From assembly GCA_945874825.1 (NCBI GenBank), contig CAMCIK010000002.1:62001-126000 (forward strand): 64,000 nt of DNA, written 5' to 3'. Position 1 is the stretch's first letter; each line of letters begins with the position of its first letter. Made by a program: the position numbers and the translations under genes. Source of the DNA: Phenylobacterium deserti (lineage in GTDB: Bacteria; Pseudomonadota; Alphaproteobacteria; Caulobacterales; Caulobacteraceae). The notes beneath the pieces are model-generated. The model saw nothing but the letters and a program-made list of their open reading frames with translations. It had not been told where the DNA came from and searched no databases. Of the stretch, positions 8,815-19,525 are shown piece by piece.

Positions 8815-11802
8815 ATGAGCGACGAAAAAGACAACGGCCGTCCCACCGCCCCTGGCGGACGCCAGCCCCTGACCCTGAAGCCCCGTCTCGGTGCCGGATC
8901 GGTCAGCGCCGGCACGGTCAAGCAGAGCTTCAGCCACGGTCGCTCCAAGACGGTGGTGGTCGAGACCAAGCGCGCGCGAACCCTTGGATCCGCCCCGGGA
9001 AACCTGGCGGGCCCCTCGCCCGCCGAACGCCGCACGACGCCGCCCGCAGCGCCCGTGCCCCGGCCGGCTGCGTCCTCCGCCCCTGTCGACGGCAATCTTT
9101 CTGCCGACGAGCTCAAGGCCCGCCAGAGGGCGATCGAGCTGGCTCGCGAACACCAGGCGCGCCAGGCCGTCGAGGCCCAGGCCCAGGCCGAGAGGGCGGC
9201 TCGCGCGGAAGCGGCCAGCAAGGCCGCCGAAGCTGTGACCCCGCCATCGGCGACCCCGGAGGCCTCGCAGATGTCGGCTCCTGTGGCCCAGGAGCCGTCC
9301 GTCCAGATCTCAGCGCCTCAAGCCGCAGCTCCGCAGGCCCCGGCTCCGCAGGCCCAGGCCGCAGCTCCGCCGCGACCGTCCGCTGAGGCCGCTCGCGCCG
9401 GGTCGCCCGGGTCGCCAAGCCAGACACGGACCTACGAGCCCTCCCGGGAACGCCGGGACGATCGTCCGACGACGACCACCTACCGTCCCGAGCGGCCGGC
9501 CGGCCGGTTCGAGAATACCAATTTCGGCCAGCGCGCCCCGCGAACGGACGGTCCGCCCCGGGATCGTCCGGGCCAGGACCGTCCCCGCGACGGCGACCGC
9601 GCCGCCCCGACCGGGCGCGCCTTCGCCCCCGGCGGCGAACCCGTCCGCTACTCCGCCCTGGCCCCGCGCCCGGCACCTGGCGCACGCGACGACTCCCGTC
9701 CGGGCGGGCCCCGGACCCCGAGGATTGCGCCTGCCGTCGCCCCGGCCGAGCCTGAAATCCAGCGCGCAGCCCGCCAGGCTCCTCGCCCCGGCTCGCTGAA
9801 CCTCGACCGGCGCCCGGACGAGGATGAAGACACCCGCCGCAAGGCGGCCAATGCCGCCGGCAAGCCCATCAGCCGGGCGAAGGGGGCCACCCAACGCCGC
9901 GAGGGTCGACTGACCATCCAGGCCGTCGCCGGTGACGACGAAGGTGCCGTTGAGCGGATGCGCTCGCTGGCCTCGGTCCGCCGGGCTCGGGAGCGCGAGC
10001 GGGAAAAGCGCAAGGGCGGTGCCCAGGAGCAAGCCCGGTCCTCCCGCGAGGTGGTGATCCCGGACGTGATCACCGTTTCCGAGCTGTCGAACCGGATGGC
10101 GACGCGCGGCGTGGACGTCATCAAGTTCCTGATGCGCCAGGGCATGATGCTGAAAATCAACGACGTGATCGACAGCGACACTGCCGAGCTGATCGCCGCC
10201 GAGTTCGGTCACACGGTCAAGCGTGTGTCTGACTCCGACGTGGAGGAAGGCTTCCTCGGGGCCGACGACGGTGATGAGACCCTGGAGACCCGCGCCCCGG
10301 TTGTAGCGGTCATGGGCCACGTTGACCACGGCAAGACCTCCCTCCTCGACGCCCTGCGCCAGGCGGATGTCGCCGGCGGAGAGCACGGCGGCATCACCCA
10401 GCACATCGGTGCCTACCAGGTGAAGCTGGCCGAAGGCAGTCGCGTGACCTTCCTGGACACGCCTGGCCACGCCGCCTTTACGGCCATGCGGGCCCGCGGC
10501 GCCGAGGTCACCGACTTGGTTGTGCTGGTCGTGGCTGCGGACGACGGGGTCATGCCCCAGACCATCGAGGCCATCCAGCACGCCAAGGCGGCGGGGACGC
10601 CAATCATCGTGGCCGTCAACAAGATGGACAAGCCCGACGCCAACCCGACCCGGGTCATCAACGAGCTGCTCCAGCACGAGATCGTGGCGGAGAGCCTGGG
10701 CGGCGAGACCCAGATCATCGAGGTCTCGGCCCTCAAGAAGACCGGCCTTGATAACCTGATCGAGGCCATCCTGCTGCAGGCCGAGGTCCTGGAACTGAAG
10801 GCCAATCCGGACCGGACTGCAGAAGGCGTGGTGATCGAGTCCAAGATCGACCGCGGCCGGGGTGCCGTGTCCACGGTCCTGGTCAAGCGGGGCACCCTGA
10901 AGCGCGGCGATATCATCGTGGCGGGCGCCAGCTTCGGCCGGGTCCGTGCCCTGCTGAACGAGCGCGACGAACAGGTTCTCTCGGCGGGACCTTCCGAGCC
11001 GGTGGAGGTCCTCGGCCTCGACGGCGCGCCCTCCCCGGGCGAGGCCTTCGCCGTCGTCGAAACCGAGGCCCGCGCCCGCGAGCTGACGGGTTACCGCATT
11101 CGTGTGAAGCGCGAGAAGGCAGGAGCCCCCGTGGCGGGCGGCGTGTCCATGGCCGACTTCATGGCCAAGATGCAGGACAAGAAGATCTCGGAGATGCCGG
11201 TCATCATCAAGGCCGACGTCCAGGGGTCAGCGGAGGCCATCATTGGCTCCCTGGAGAAGCTTGCCACGGACGAGGTGCGTGCGCGCATCATCCTGTCCGG
11301 TGCCGGTGCCATCAGCGAGAGCGACGTCATGCTGGCCAAGGGGTCGGGCGCGCCTATCCTGGGCTTCAATGTCCGGGCCACCACCCAGGCCCGCCAACTC
11401 GCCGAGCGCGAGGGCGTCGAGATCCGCTACTACGCCATTATCTACGACCTGCTTGACGACGTTAAGGGCGTCATGTCGGGCCTGCTGGCGCCGGAGCAGA
11501 GGGAAACCTTCCTCGGCAACGCCCGCGTCCTGCAGGCGTTCGACATCACCCGAGTGGGCAAGGTGGCTGGCTGCCGCGTCACCGAAGGGGTGGTCCGGCG
11601 CGGCGCCCGGGTCCGGATCGTCCGCAACGACATCGTCGTCCTGGAACTGGGGGTCCTGCAGACCCTCAAGCGGTTCAAGGACGAGGTGGCCGAGGTCGGC
11701 AACGGCGTCGAGTGCGGCATGGCCTTCCAAGGCTTCCAGGACATCCAGGAAGGCGACATCATCGAGTGCTTCACCATCGAAGAGGTCAAGCGCAGCCTCT
11801 AG
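8815..11802 (+). CDS. infB: translation initiation factor IF-2
   Basis: A 995-residue GTPase that brings initiator tRNA to the 30S subunit and promotes subunit joining. A long N-terminal region (about 1-400) is low in complexity, rich in Ala, Pro, Gln and Arg with Pro-Gln-Ala runs around 160-190, as in other high-GC alphaproteobacteria. The conserved part begins at the second IF2-N domain near residue 410. The G domain starts near residue 497, with G1 [10 protein letters not shown]3 DTPGHAAF and G4 NKMDKP. Domains II to IV complete the protein. The ATG follows a 46-base gap after ylxR. Confidence 0.97.
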   Translation: MSDEKDNGRPTAPGGRQPLTLKPRLGAGSVSAGTVKQSFSHGRSKTVVVETKRARTLGSAPGNLAGPSPAERRTTPPAAPVPRPAASSAPVDGNLSADELKARQRAIELAREHQARQAVEAQAQAERAARAEAASKAAEAVTPPSATPEASQMSAPVAQEPSVQISAPQAAAPQAPAPQAQAAAPPRPSAEAARAGSPGSPSQTRTYEPSRERRDDRPTTTTYRPERPAGRFENTNFGQRAPRTDGPPRDRPGQDRPRDGDRAAPTGRAFAPGGEPVRYSALAPRPAPGARDDSRPGGPRTPRIAPAVAPAEPEIQRAARQAPRPGSLNLDRRPDEDEDTRRKAANAAGKPISRAKGATQRREGRLTIQAVAGDDEGAVERMRSLASVRRAREREREKRKGGAQEQARSSREVVIPDVITVSELSNRMATRGVDVIKFLMRQGMMLKINDVIDSDTAELIAAEFGHTVKRVSDSDVEEGFLGADDGDETLETRAPVVAVMGHVDHGKTSLLDALRQADVAGGEHGGITQHIGAYQVKLAEGSRVTFLDTPGHAAFTAMRARGAEVTDLVVLVVAADDGVMPQTIEAIQHAKAAGTPIIVAVNKMDKPDANPTRVINELLQHEIVAESLGGETQIIEVSALKKTGLDNLIEAILLQAEVLELKANPDRTAEGVVIESKIDRGRGAVSTVLVKRGTLKRGDIIVAGASFGRVRALLNERDEQVLSAGPSEPVEVLGLDGAPSPGEAFAVVETEARARELTGYRIRVKREKAGAPVAGGVSMADFMAKMQDKKISEMPVIIKADVQGSAEAIIGSLEKLATDEVRARIILSGAGAISESDVMLAKGSGAPILGFNVRATTQARQLAEREGVEIRYYAIIYDLLDDVKGVMSGLLAPEQRETFLGNARVLQAFDITRVGKVAGCRVTEGVVRRGARVRIVRNDIVVLELGVLQTLKRFKDEVAEVGNGVECGMAFQGFQDIQEGDIIECFTIEEVKRSL

Positions 11803-11827
11803 GGTGGCGCGTGCGCCGGGGGGTTTC

Positions 11828-12343
11828 ATGCTCAGACAACTCGCCCTGCTCTCCCTGGTCTGCCTCCTGGCCGCCTGTGCGACCGCCAACCGCGTGGGTG
11901 CGGCCAATGACATCCACGCTCTCCTGACGGCGATCCGCGATGATGACCGGGCCGCCTTCGACGCCAGGGTCGACCGCGACGCCCTCAAGGCCGAGATGTC
12001 CACCCGGCTCTCCCGTGAGGCCGGCCGGCTGAAGGTGGAAGGCCTCGACCTCGGCCAACTGAGCGCCGTCATCGCCCCGAACATCGCCAACCTCGCCGGC
12101 GACGCCCTGATCCAGCCCCGGGTCTTCCGCCAAGTCGCCGAGGCCTATGGCTACACACCCGACAAGCCCCTGCCCGGGCCCGTCGCCATCGCCAGCCGCC
12201 TTAAGGCCATGCCGGACGGCCGGGTCTGCGCCACCCAGGACAAGAATGGCCCCTGCCTCCTGGTCTTCACCCGCTCTCCCGAGGGCCGATGGCGCCTGAG
12301 CGGCTTCGAAGGCGACCTGTCCACCCTCAAGATCCGCCGCTGA
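11828..12343 (+). CDS. small lipoprotein, DUF2939-like
   Basis: A 171-residue predicted lipoprotein. The N-terminus is a short signal peptide ending in a lipobox (LLAAC, acylated Cys17), so the mature protein should be anchored in the periplasm. The rest (about 25-170) resembles DUF2939 proteins, which have no known biochemical role. The frame is open further upstream inside infB, but the ATG at 11828 gives the signal peptide and lies 25 bases after the infB stop. It sits between infB and rbfA, a position usually without such a gene, and is probably cotranscribed with them. Confidence 0.7.
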   Translation: MLRQLALLSLVCLLAACATANRVGAANDIHALLTAIRDDDRAAFDARVDRDALKAEMSTRLSREAGRLKVEGLDLGQLSAVIAPNIANLAGDALIQPRVFRQVAEAYGYTPDKPLPGPVAIASRLKAMPDGRVCATQDKNGPCLLVFTRSPEGRWRLSGFEGDLSTLKIRR

Positions 12344-12354
12344 CGACGCCCGCC

Positions 12355-13146
12355 ATGTCCTGGGAAGATGCTCTCTGCGCCTACGGGCGCTTCGACTTCC
12401 AGGATGGTCCCTGGACCCGGCCCGTCTGGCGGCGCGGCACGGGCCCCGCGGTCATCATCATCCACGAAATCCCTGGCCTGCATCCCCTGGTGATCCGCTT
12501 TGCAGACCGGGTCGCCGAGGCGGGCATGACCGTCTTCCTGCCAAGCCTGATCGGAGACCCGGGGCGGCCGGTCAGCGGCGGCTACGCCCTGAAGTCCATG
12601 GCGACGGCCTTCTGCGTCCGGCGGGAGTTCAACGTCTGGCGGACCGGGCGGACCAGCCCGATCGCCGACTGGCTCCGGGCCCTGGCCCGCAAGGCCCACG
12701 CTGAGTGCGGCGGGGCGGGCGTAGGGGCCGTGGGCATGTGCTTCTCGGGCGGTTTTGCCCTGGCCATGATGACCGAACCTGCCGTGGTGGCGCCGGTCCT
12801 GTCCCAGCCTTCCCTTCCCCTGCCTTTCGGCTCCCGCTCCCGGGCGGCGGATATCGATGTCTCGCCCGAGGACCTGCGTTGCGTGAAGGACCGGCTTGAG
12901 GCCGAAGACCTGACCGTGATGGGGCTGCGCTTCCGGTCGGACCGGTTCGTGCCCGATGCCAGATTCGACACGCTCAGGGCTACCTTCGGAGAACGTTTTG
13001 ACGCCGTCGAGCTGGAGGATGCCGACGCCGCCCCCGCCGACATGCCGCCGCATTCGGTCCTGACCCTGCACCTTCGGGAAGACGGTCCCACCCGGGCGGC
13101 CGAGCAGAAGGTGATCGATTTCTTCCGGCACAGGACGGGCGCCTGA
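12355..13146 (+). CDS. dienelactone hydrolase family protein
   Basis: A 263-residue alpha/beta hydrolase of the dienelactone hydrolase family. The nucleophile is Cys129 in the elbow GMCFSGG, as in dienelactone hydrolase rather than a serine esterase, and Glu38 in the HEIPG motif corresponds to the family's active-site glutamate. No signal peptide. The ATG at 12355 begins 11 bases after the preceding lipoprotein gene, suggesting cotranscription. The physiological substrate cannot be told from sequence; no aromatic ring-cleavage genes are adjacent, so a role in chlorocatechol breakdown is not supported. Confidence 0.82.
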   Translation: MSWEDALCAYGRFDFQDGPWTRPVWRRGTGPAVIIIHEIPGLHPLVIRFADRVAEAGMTVFLPSLIGDPGRPVSGGYALKSMATAFCVRREFNVWRTGRTSPIADWLRALARKAHAECGGAGVGAVGMCFSGGFALAMMTEPAVVAPVLSQPSLPLPFGSRSRAADIDVSPEDLRCVKDRLEAEDLTVMGLRFRSDRFVPDARFDTLRATFGERFDAVELEDADAAPADMPPHSVLTLHLREDGPTRAAEQKVIDFFRHRTGA

Positions 13147-13250
13147 GCCCCCGTCGGCTGGACAGCCGGGCCCGTCGCGACTAGAACCCGCCGCCTCCCC
13201 CGCGTCCGCGTCCGATCCGCGGTCCGGGACAGCCATTCGGGACATTCCCC

Positions 13251-13682
13251 ATGAAAAAGCATTCCGGCGCCGGACGCGGCGCCCCGGCCGGGCCGTCGCA
13301 GCGTCAGCTGAGGGCGGGGGAGCTGATCCGCCACGCCCTGGTGGAGATCCTGCGCGAAGAGGATTTCGCCGATCCGGACCTAGCCGGCGTCTCGGTGACC
13401 TTGACCGAGGTCCGGATGAGCCCTGACCTGCGGCACGCCCACTGCTTCGTCGAACCCCTGGGAGGCCAGGAGGCCGGCCCGGTGGTGGCGGGGCTGAACC
13501 GCCATGCGAAGTTCCTGAGGGGCCGGCTGGGTCGCGGGATCGACATGAAGTTCACCCCCGACCTCAAGTTCGCCCACGACGAGAGCTTCACCGAGGCGGC
13601 CCGCATGGAAGCCCTCTTCCGCGACCCGAAGGTGGCTCGGGACCTGGGGCCGGGCGACCCCGAAGGTGAGGACGAAGCCTGA
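13251..13682 (+). CDS. rbfA: 30S ribosome-binding factor RbfA
   Basis: A 143-residue cold-shock-type assembly factor that binds the 30S subunit and helps 16S rRNA 5'-end maturation. It has the KH-like fold pattern of the family ([17 protein letters not shown] near the start, [20 protein letters not shown] in the middle, LKFAHDESF near the end). Its TGA stop overlaps the truB ATG by one base, so the two are translationally coupled. Confidence 0.94.
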   Translation: MKKHSGAGRGAPAGPSQRQLRAGELIRHALVEILREEDFADPDLAGVSVTLTEVRMSPDLRHAHCFVEPLGGQEAGPVVAGLNRHAKFLRGRLGRGIDMKFTPDLKFAHDESFTEAARMEALFRDPKVARDLGPGDPEGEDEA

Positions 13683-14611
13683 TGGGGCGGCGAAAGACGG
13701 GAGAGGCGATCTCGGGATGGCTCTGCCTGGACAAACCCTACGACCTGACCTCAACCCAGGCCGTGGGGCGGATCCGGCGGGCCTTCAATGCCCAGAAGGC
13801 GGGGCACGCAGGGACCCTGGATCCCCTCGCGACCGGGATCCTACCCATTGCGCTTGGCGAGGCGACCAAGACCGTCAGCTTCATGATGGATGCCGGGAAG
13901 ACCTACCGTTTCACCATCGCCTGGGGCCGGACCACAACCACCCTGGATCGTGAGGGCGAGACCTCGGCCGCCTCCGACGTGCGGCCCAGCCTGGCCGAGA
14001 CCGAAGCGGCCCTGCCAGCCTTCGTCGGTGAAATCGATCAGGTTCCACCCGCCTTTTCCGCCATTAAGGTGGCTGGCGAACGCGCCTACGACCTCGCCCG
14101 GGCCGGCGAGACCGTAGAGTTGGCCTCCCGCCGGGTGGTGATCCACAGGGCCGAGGTGACCGGCGCGCCGGACGCTGACCATGTCGACATCGAGATCGAT
14201 TGCGGCAAGGGCGTTTATGTCCGCGCCATCGTCCGGGATCTGGCCGAACGCCTCGGCGCCTGTGGTCACGTCAGCGCCCTGAGGCGGACCCGGGTGGGCC
14301 CCTTCACGGAGGCCCGGGCGATTGCGCTGGAAAACCTTGAGGATCTGGGGCATAAGGCGCGCCTCTTGGAGGCCCTGCTTCCGGTCGAGACCGCCCTGGA
14401 CGACATCCCGGTGCTGGCCGTGACCGCTGAAGACGCCTTCAGGCTCAAGCAGGGACGGCCCATCGTTCTCGTTCCCCGACAGGTTGAAGACCTGAAGGCC
14501 CGGCTTCCCGCCGGCGACCGGACGGTTTCAGCCCTGGCGGGCGGTTCGCTGGTGGCGCTCTGCGAGATGCGTATGGGACGGCTCGAACCCGTACGCGTCT
14601 TTCACCTCTGA
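13682..14611 (+). CDS. truB: tRNA pseudouridine-55 synthase TruB
   Basis: A 309-residue enzyme that converts U55 of the tRNA T-loop to pseudouridine. The catalytic aspartate lies in the motif [12 protein letters not shown] near residue 43. Other TruB motifs ([28 protein letters not shown]) are present, and a C-terminal extension of the PUA type follows (about 235-309). The length is typical. It overlaps rbfA by one base and precedes rpsO by 19 bases. Confidence 0.95.
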   Translation: MGRRKTGEAISGWLCLDKPYDLTSTQAVGRIRRAFNAQKAGHAGTLDPLATGILPIALGEATKTVSFMMDAGKTYRFTIAWGRTTTTLDREGETSAASDVRPSLAETEAALPAFVGEIDQVPPAFSAIKVAGERAYDLARAGETVELASRRVVIHRAEVTGAPDADHVDIEIDCGKGVYVRAIVRDLAERLGACGHVSALRRTRVGPFTEARAIALENLEDLGHKARLLEALLPVETALDDIPVLAVTAEDAFRLKQGRPIVLVPRQVEDLKARLPAGDRTVSALAGGSLVALCEMRMGRLEPVRVFHL

Positions 14612-14630
14612 CCAGAGCGGAGACTGCACG

Positions 14631-14900
14631 ATGTCGATTACGCTGGAACGCAAGGCCGATCTCATCAAGACGCACGGCCGCTCCGAAGGCGATACCGGAA
14701 GCGCAGAAGTCCAGGTGGCCATCCTTTCTGAACGGATTTCCAACCTGACAGAGCACTTCAAGAGCCACAAGAAAGACAACCATTCCCGTCGGGGCCTGCT
14801 GAAGATGGTGTCTCAACGCCGTCGTCTGCTGGATCACCTGAAGGCCTCTGACGCAGGTCGCTACCAAGCGATCATCGAGAAGCTCGGCCTGCGCCGCTAG
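14631..14900 (+). CDS. rpsO: 30S ribosomal protein S15
   Basis: An 89-residue primary 16S rRNA-binding protein of the small-subunit platform. The sequence follows the family throughout ([46 protein letters not shown]). A GGAG-type site lies just upstream. It is followed by a terminator-like hairpin and then pnp, the classical rpsO-pnp arrangement. Confidence 0.98.
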   Translation: MSITLERKADLIKTHGRSEGDTGSAEVQVAILSERISNLTEHFKSHKKDNHSRRGLLKMVSQRRRLLDHLKASDAGRYQAIIEKLGLRR

Positions 14901-14904
14901 TTCC

Positions 14905-14934
14905 CGAGCCCCCGACAGGGGGCTTCGGTTTTTT
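14905..14934 (+). terminator. intrinsic terminator after rpsO
   Basis: A stem of CGAGCCCCC (14905-14913) with GGGGGCTTCG (14918-14927, one bulge) closes a GACA loop and runs into six T residues (14929-14934). It would end or partly attenuate the operon transcript before pnp. Confidence 0.85.
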
Positions 14935-14978
14935 CACCGCCGCCCCCGCGACAGGCCGGGGGAAAAGGGGTGGTGCGC

Positions 14979-15000
14979 GAGGGCCCATTCAGGGGCCTTC
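14979..15000 (+). other. hairpin in the pnp leader
   Basis: An eight-pair stem with one G-T pair (14979-14986 with 14993-15000) lies in the 190-base leader between the rpsO terminator and pnp. In enterobacteria the pnp leader hairpin is cut by RNase III and used for autoregulation. Whether this shorter hairpin does the same is speculation. Confidence 0.3.
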
Positions 15001-15124
15001 GTCCTACGTCGGGGGTTCAAAGGAAATCCTCACCGCGCCTGTCGTTCCTGGAGAGGATTTCGGTCGTCCGACGCCCTGTCCGTCCCCGCCGGGAATACGC
15101 CCGCGGGAGAAGAAAGAAGCCAAA

Positions 15125-17269
15125 ATGTTCGATATCAAGAGAAAAACCATCGAGTGGGGCGGTCGCACACTGACCCTCGAAGCCGGCCGCATGGCCCGCC
15201 AGGCCGACGGTTCAGTTCTGGCCACCTACGGCGAGACCATGGTGCTGGCCACCGCTGTCTTCGCCAAGAGCGCCAAGCCCGGGCAGGACTTCTTCCCCCT
15301 GACCGTGAACTACCAGGAGAAGTACTATGCCGCGGGCAAGATCCCCGGCTCCTTCCCCCGCCGCGAAGCCGCGCCGAGCCAGAAGGAAACCCTGACGTCG
15401 CGCCTGATCGACCGTCCGATCCGGCCGCTGTTCGTCGAGGGCTTCAAGAACGAGGTCCAGGTGGTCACCACTGTCCTGGCCCACGACCTCGAGAATGATC
15501 CCGACATCGTCGCACTGGTGGCCGCCTCGGCCGCCCTCGTGCTGTCCGGGGCACCCTTCATGGGGCCGATCGGCGCCGCTCGCGTAGGCTACGTCAACAG
15601 CGAGTACGTCCTCAACCCGACCCTGGACCAGATGAAGGAGTCGGCCATGGACCTGGTCGTCGCTGGAACCAGCGACGCGGTCATGATGGTGGAGTCCGAG
15701 ATCCAGGAGCTCTCCGAGGAAGTGGTCCTGGGCGGCGTGACCTTCGCCCACAAGTCCATGCAGCCGGTGATCGACGCGATCATCGAGCTGGCCGAGCATG
15801 CTGCCAAGGAGCCCTTCGAGTTCACCGCCGACGACACCGAGGCCCTGAAGGCTCAGGCCCGGAAGCTGGTGGGTGCCGACATGGCCGCCGCCTACAAGAT
15901 CGTCGCCAAGGGTCAGCGCCAGGACGCCGTCAGCCAGGCCAAGGCCAAGGCCTCGGCCGCCCTGGCCAAGTCCGACGCCAATCCGGCTGGCGCTGACAGC
16001 CAGAAGCTGGCGGGCGTGCTGAAGGAGCTCGAGGGCGAGGTCGTCCGTCGCAATATCATCGAAACGGGCATCCGCATCGACGGACGGACGGTGGACAAGG
16101 TCCGCCCCATCGTCTCGGAGGTCGGCGTACTGACCCGGGCCCATGGCTCGGCCCTGTTCACCCGCGGTGAAACCCAGGCCGTGGTGGTCGCCACCCTGGG
16201 CACCGGCGACGATGAGCAGATGATGGACGTCCTCGAAGGCAAGTACTACGAGCGTTTCCTGCTGCACTACAACTTCCCCCCCTTCAGCGTCGGCGAGACC
16301 GGCCGGATGGGCGCCCCCGGGCGGCGGGAAGTGGGTCACGGCAAGCTGGCCTGGCGGGCCATCCGGCCCATGCTGCCTGCGCATGACGAGTTCCCCTACA
16401 CCATCCGCCTGGTCTCCGAGATCCTAGAGTCCAACGGGTCGTCCTCCATGGCGTCGGTGTGCGGATCGTCCCTGGCGCTGATGGACGCCGGCGTGCCCCT
16501 GAAGAAGCCGGTGAGCGGCATCGCTATGGGCCTGATCCTCGAGAAGGACGGCTTCGCGGTCCTCTCCGACATCTTGGGCGACGAGGATCACCTCGGCGAC
16601 ATGGACTTCAAGGTGGCCGGGACCGAGGATGGGATCACCTCCCTCCAGATGGACATCAAGATCGCCGGGATCACCGAGGAGATCATGCGCAAGGCGCTGG
16701 AGCAGGCCAAGGACGGCCGCCAGCACATCCTGGGCGAAATGGCCAAGGCCATGGAGGCCCCGCGCGCTGAGCTCGGGGAATTCGCGCCCAAAATCGAGAC
16801 CATCAAGATCCCGGTGGACAAGATCCGCGAAGTGATCGGCTCGGGCGGCAAGGTGATCCGCGAGATCACCGCCGAAACCGGTGCCAAGGTCGATATCGGC
16901 GAAGATGGCACCATCCGCATCGCCGCGCCCGACCAGGCCAAGATCGACGCGGCCCGCGACTGGATCAAGTCGATCGCCTCGGAGCCCGAACTGGGCGCCA
17001 TCTACACCGGCAAGGTCGTGAAGATCGTCGACTTCGGCGCCTTCGTGAACTTCTTCGGCGCCAAGGATGGCCTGGTCCACGTGAGCCAGATTTCCAGCGA
17101 TCGGGTCAACAAGGTCTCGGACGTCCTGCAGGAAGGCCAGTCCGTGAAGGTCAAGCTTCTCGGCTTCGACGACCGGGGCAAGACCCGTCTGTCGATGAAG
17201 GTCGTCGACCAGGAGACGGGCGAGGACCTGTCCAAGAAGGAAGGCGCCGAGGCGGACACCGAAGGCTGA
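15125..17269 (+). CDS. pnp: polyribonucleotide nucleotidyltransferase (PNPase)
   Basis: A 714-residue phosphorolytic 3'-5' exoribonuclease and degradosome component, active as a trimer. Order: first RNase PH domain (about 10-145), an alpha-helical linker (about 240-310), second RNase PH domain (about 320-545, with the [10 protein letters not shown] and [10 protein letters not shown] motifs), a KH domain (about 555-615, [21 protein letters not shown]) and an S1 domain (about 620-690). The length is standard. The ATG is preceded by a purine-rich GAAGAAAGAAG stretch. A perfect terminator follows. Confidence 0.98.
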   Translation: MFDIKRKTIEWGGRTLTLEAGRMARQADGSVLATYGETMVLATAVFAKSAKPGQDFFPLTVNYQEKYYAAGKIPGSFPRREAAPSQKETLTSRLIDRPIRPLFVEGFKNEVQVVTTVLAHDLENDPDIVALVAASAALVLSGAPFMGPIGAARVGYVNSEYVLNPTLDQMKESAMDLVVAGTSDAVMMVESEIQELSEEVVLGGVTFAHKSMQPVIDAIIELAEHAAKEPFEFTADDTEALKAQARKLVGADMAAAYKIVAKGQRQDAVSQAKAKASAALAKSDANPAGADSQKLAGVLKELEGEVVRRNIIETGIRIDGRTVDKVRPIVSEVGVLTRAHGSALFTRGETQAVVVATLGTGDDEQMMDVLEGKYYERFLLHYNFPPFSVGETGRMGAPGRREVGHGKLAWRAIRPMLPAHDEFPYTIRLVSEILESNGSSSMASVCGSSLALMDAGVPLKKPVSGIAMGLILEKDGFAVLSDILGDEDHLGDMDFKVAGTEDGITSLQMDIKIAGITEEIMRKALEQAKDGRQHILGEMAKAMEAPRAELGEFAPKIETIKIPVDKIREVIGSGGKVIREITAETGAKVDIGEDGTIRIAAPDQAKIDAARDWIKSIASEPELGAIYTGKVVKIVDFGAFVNFFGAKDGLVHVSQISSDRVNKVSDVLQEGQSVKVKLLGFDDRGKTRLSMKVVDQETGEDLSKKEGAEADTEG

Positions 17270-17295
17270 CCGGACCTCCAGGTCCAGGACTTCAG

Positions 17296-17325
17296 GGGCG
17301 GCCGGAGAGATCCGGCCGCCCTTTT
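17296..17325 (+). terminator. intrinsic terminator after pnp
   Basis: A perfect 11-base-pair stem (17296-17306 with 17311-17321) closes a GAGA tetraloop and is followed by a short T run (17322-17325). It closes the rimP-to-pnp transcription block. Confidence 0.9.
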
Positions 17326-17512
17326 CATGACCTCAAGGTGGCTGTAAGGCAGGGGCTGGGTCCGCAGTTCACCCAGGCGTCGCCGCCCCGTCAGGGGAGC
17401 TAAACCTGCGAAGACAGACTTGATCAGACCCTGCCGCTCTCATTCCGCGCCAGGTCGAAGCCGGCGACCCCGACACCGCCCTCCCGGGCCAGGCGCAGCA
17501 CGAGGACGCGTG

Positions 17513-18052
17513 ATGCCCAGAACCTTCCTGCCCTTTGCGGTCGACGACATCTCGGCCCTGGCCCGGTCCCTGCGGGACCAGCTCGCCGCCCGGACGGAAC
17601 CCCCCGGCCATGTCGAAATGCTGAACATGCTCGCCCGGGCGGCTGGCGACCGGAACTTCCAGCAGTTCCGGGCGCGGACAGCCACCGGTGGCGCGCCGCA
17701 GAGCCGGGAGCAGGATCCGGAGCCGAATCTTGCCCAGGTTGAGCGCACCGCCCGCCACTTTGACGGTGAGGGATGCCTTGCAACCTGGCCGGCGAAGACC
17801 TCCCTGCAGTCGCTGGCCCTGTGGGGCCTTTGGTCGCGGATACCCGCCGAGACCTTTTTCTCAGAGGTCGGGTTCAACCAGAGACTCAATGCGATCAGCC
17901 GGATCGGCGATCCCGCCCTGCTGCGCCGCTCGATGGTCCATGCAGGCCTGGTGTCGCGCACCGGCGATTGCCGGGATTACCGGAGGATCGAGCGGCAGCC
18001 ACCCCCCGAGGCCCTGGCCCTCATCCGCCGGCTGGGCGCTGGGCAGGCTTGA
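17513..18052 (+). CDS. DUF2087 domain-containing protein
   Basis: A 179-residue protein of unknown function. The C-terminal part (about 80-165) matches DUF2087: a Phe/Trp-led segment, then FFSEVGFNQRLNAI, LLRRSMVHAGLVSR and a final DYRRI. In other bacteria this domain occurs with winged-helix or acetyltransferase domains and is thought to be regulatory or nucleic-acid-binding, which is not proven. The N-terminal part (about 1-75) looks helical and is not recognised. The ATG at 17513 follows a GAGGA stretch; an upstream ATG at 17420 gives an unlikely Arg/Pro-rich extension. It converges on dnaA with nine bases between stops. Confidence 0.72.
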   Translation: MPRTFLPFAVDDISALARSLRDQLAARTEPPGHVEMLNMLARAAGDRNFQQFRARTATGGAPQSREQDPEPNLAQVERTARHFDGEGCLATWPAKTSLQSLALWGLWSRIPAETFFSEVGFNQRLNAISRIGDPALLRRSMVHAGLVSRTGDCRDYRRIERQPPPEALALIRRLGAGQA

Positions 18053-18061
18053 GAACGGGGA

Positions 18062-19525
18062 TCAGCTACGCAGCTTGCGGATGATGGCGTCCAGGTCGCG
18101 GGCGAGGACCGGATCATCCTGCTTGAGCGCCTCTATGCGACGCACCGCATGAAGGACGGTGGTGTGGTCGCGCCCTCCAAACCGGCGGCCGATATCCGGC
18201 AGGGACCGGGTGGTGATCTGCTTGGCGATCCACATGGCGGCCTGCCGGGGACGGGCGACAACGCGGGCCCGACGCTCGGAGATGATATCCGCCTGCTTCA
18301 GCCCATAGTGCTCGGCCACGGCCTTCTGGATCTGGTCGACCGTCACCCGCTTCTCGCTGCAGGCCAGGTGCGGGCGCAGGATGGCCTGGGCCTCGTCGAG
18401 CCCGAGGCGGGCGATGTCGCCGCCAACCCGCGCCACCAGGGTGTTCAGCGCGCCCTCAAGCTCCCGGACGGAGTCGGTGAACCGGTCCGCGAGGAACTGA
18501 AGGACCTCGACGCGGGCAGAGGGCAGGAACTCGCCCGCCTGGGCGAGCACGGCCAGCTTTCGCTCAAGGATGCCCAGACGCAGGGCACCGTCCGCCGGCT
18601 CGATCCCGCACACCAGGCCTGACTGGAGGTGAGACCTGAGGCGGGCGTCCATCTCCGAAAGCTCGGAGGGCGAGCGATCGGCCGTCAGGACGACCCGCCG
18701 TCCATCCTCGATCAGGGCAATGAGGGTGTGGAAGAGCTCTTCCTGCGTCGTCGGCTTGCCAGCGACAAACTGGACGTCGTCGATCAGAAGCAGGTCCGCA
18801 TTGCGGAGCTCTGCCTTGAAAGCTGCAGTCTGCCGGTCCTGGATCGCCCGGACGAAGGTCGAGGTGAAGCGCTCGGCAGTCAGGTAGACCACGCGGCGAT
18901 CCCCGCCCGTTTGCATGGCCTCCCAGGCCAGGGCATTCAGGAGATGGGTCTTCCCGAAGCCGTAAGGGCCGTGGAAGAGGACGGGATTGAAGTGACCATC
19001 TGCCCAGGAGGCGACCCGGCGGGCCACAGCAAAGGCGAACTCGTTGGAGGGCCCGGGCACGAAGCTATCGAAGCTGAAGCGGTCCTGCAGGCCCTGCTGG
19101 CGGGCGACAGACGGCGTCGGGCGTGGCGAAGGCACCTCCGGCTCGGGCCGGCGGGCCTCAGGCGCGGGGCGGGCCGCTTGCGGGGCGGGGGGCGTCGCGG
19201 CGGGAGCCAGCCCCTGGCCTTCGAACTCCATGCGGGATTTCAGGGCAAGGCTTCGCCCCATGGGGTCATTCTGCGCCCAGAGTTCGCCGATCCGCCTCCA
19301 GGCGTGGCGACGGATCCAGTCGCGGGCGACGCCTGTGGCGGCCACGAGGCAGACGTCTCCACCCGCTTGCTCGCGCAGGGAGGCCTGGCTCAGCCAGGAG
19401 CCAAACGTCGCCTCACCAAGCTCGTGGCGGAGAATCTGGCAGGTCTTGCTCCACGCTTCTCCCGAAACGCCATCCTTGGACCCGCTTCCGCTCCCGCTCG
19501 CCATATCCAGCCCGTCCTGACCCAT
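18062..19525 (-). CDS. dnaA: chromosomal replication initiator DnaA
   Basis: A 487-residue AAA+ ATPase that binds DnaA boxes at the origin and opens the duplex. Domain I (about 15-85, WSKTCQILRHELGEATFGSWL) is followed by a Pro/Ala-rich linker. Domain III has Walker A GPYGFGKTH and Walker B LLIDDVQF. Domain IV carries the DNA-binding signature DHTTVLHAVRRI. The start at 19525 gives a length like Caulobacter DnaA (about 490); an ATG at 19504 is possible, and the open frame up to 19609 is probably untranslated. The upstream region has a likely promoter with two GANTC sites. Confidence 0.95.
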   Translation of the reverse strand: MGQDGLDMASGSGSGSKDGVSGEAWSKTCQILRHELGEATFGSWLSQASLREQAGGDVCLVAATGVARDWIRRHAWRRIGELWAQNDPMGRSLALKSRMEFEGQGLAPAATPPAPQAARPAPEARRPEPEVPSPRPTPSVARQQGLQDRFSFDSFVPGPSNEFAFAVARRVASWADGHFNPVLFHGPYGFGKTHLLNALAWEAMQTGGDRRVVYLTAERFTSTFVRAIQDRQTAAFKAELRNADLLLIDDVQFVAGKPTTQEELFHTLIALIEDGRRVVLTADRSPSELSEMDARLRSHLQSGLVCGIEPADGALRLGILERKLAVLAQAGEFLPSARVEVLQFLADRFTDSVRELEGALNTLVARVGGDIARLGLDEAQAILRPHLACSEKRVTVDQIQKAVAEHYGLKQADIISERRARVVARPRQAAMWIAKQITTRSLPDIGRRFGGRDHTTVLHAVRRIEALKQDDPVLARDLDAIIRKLRS

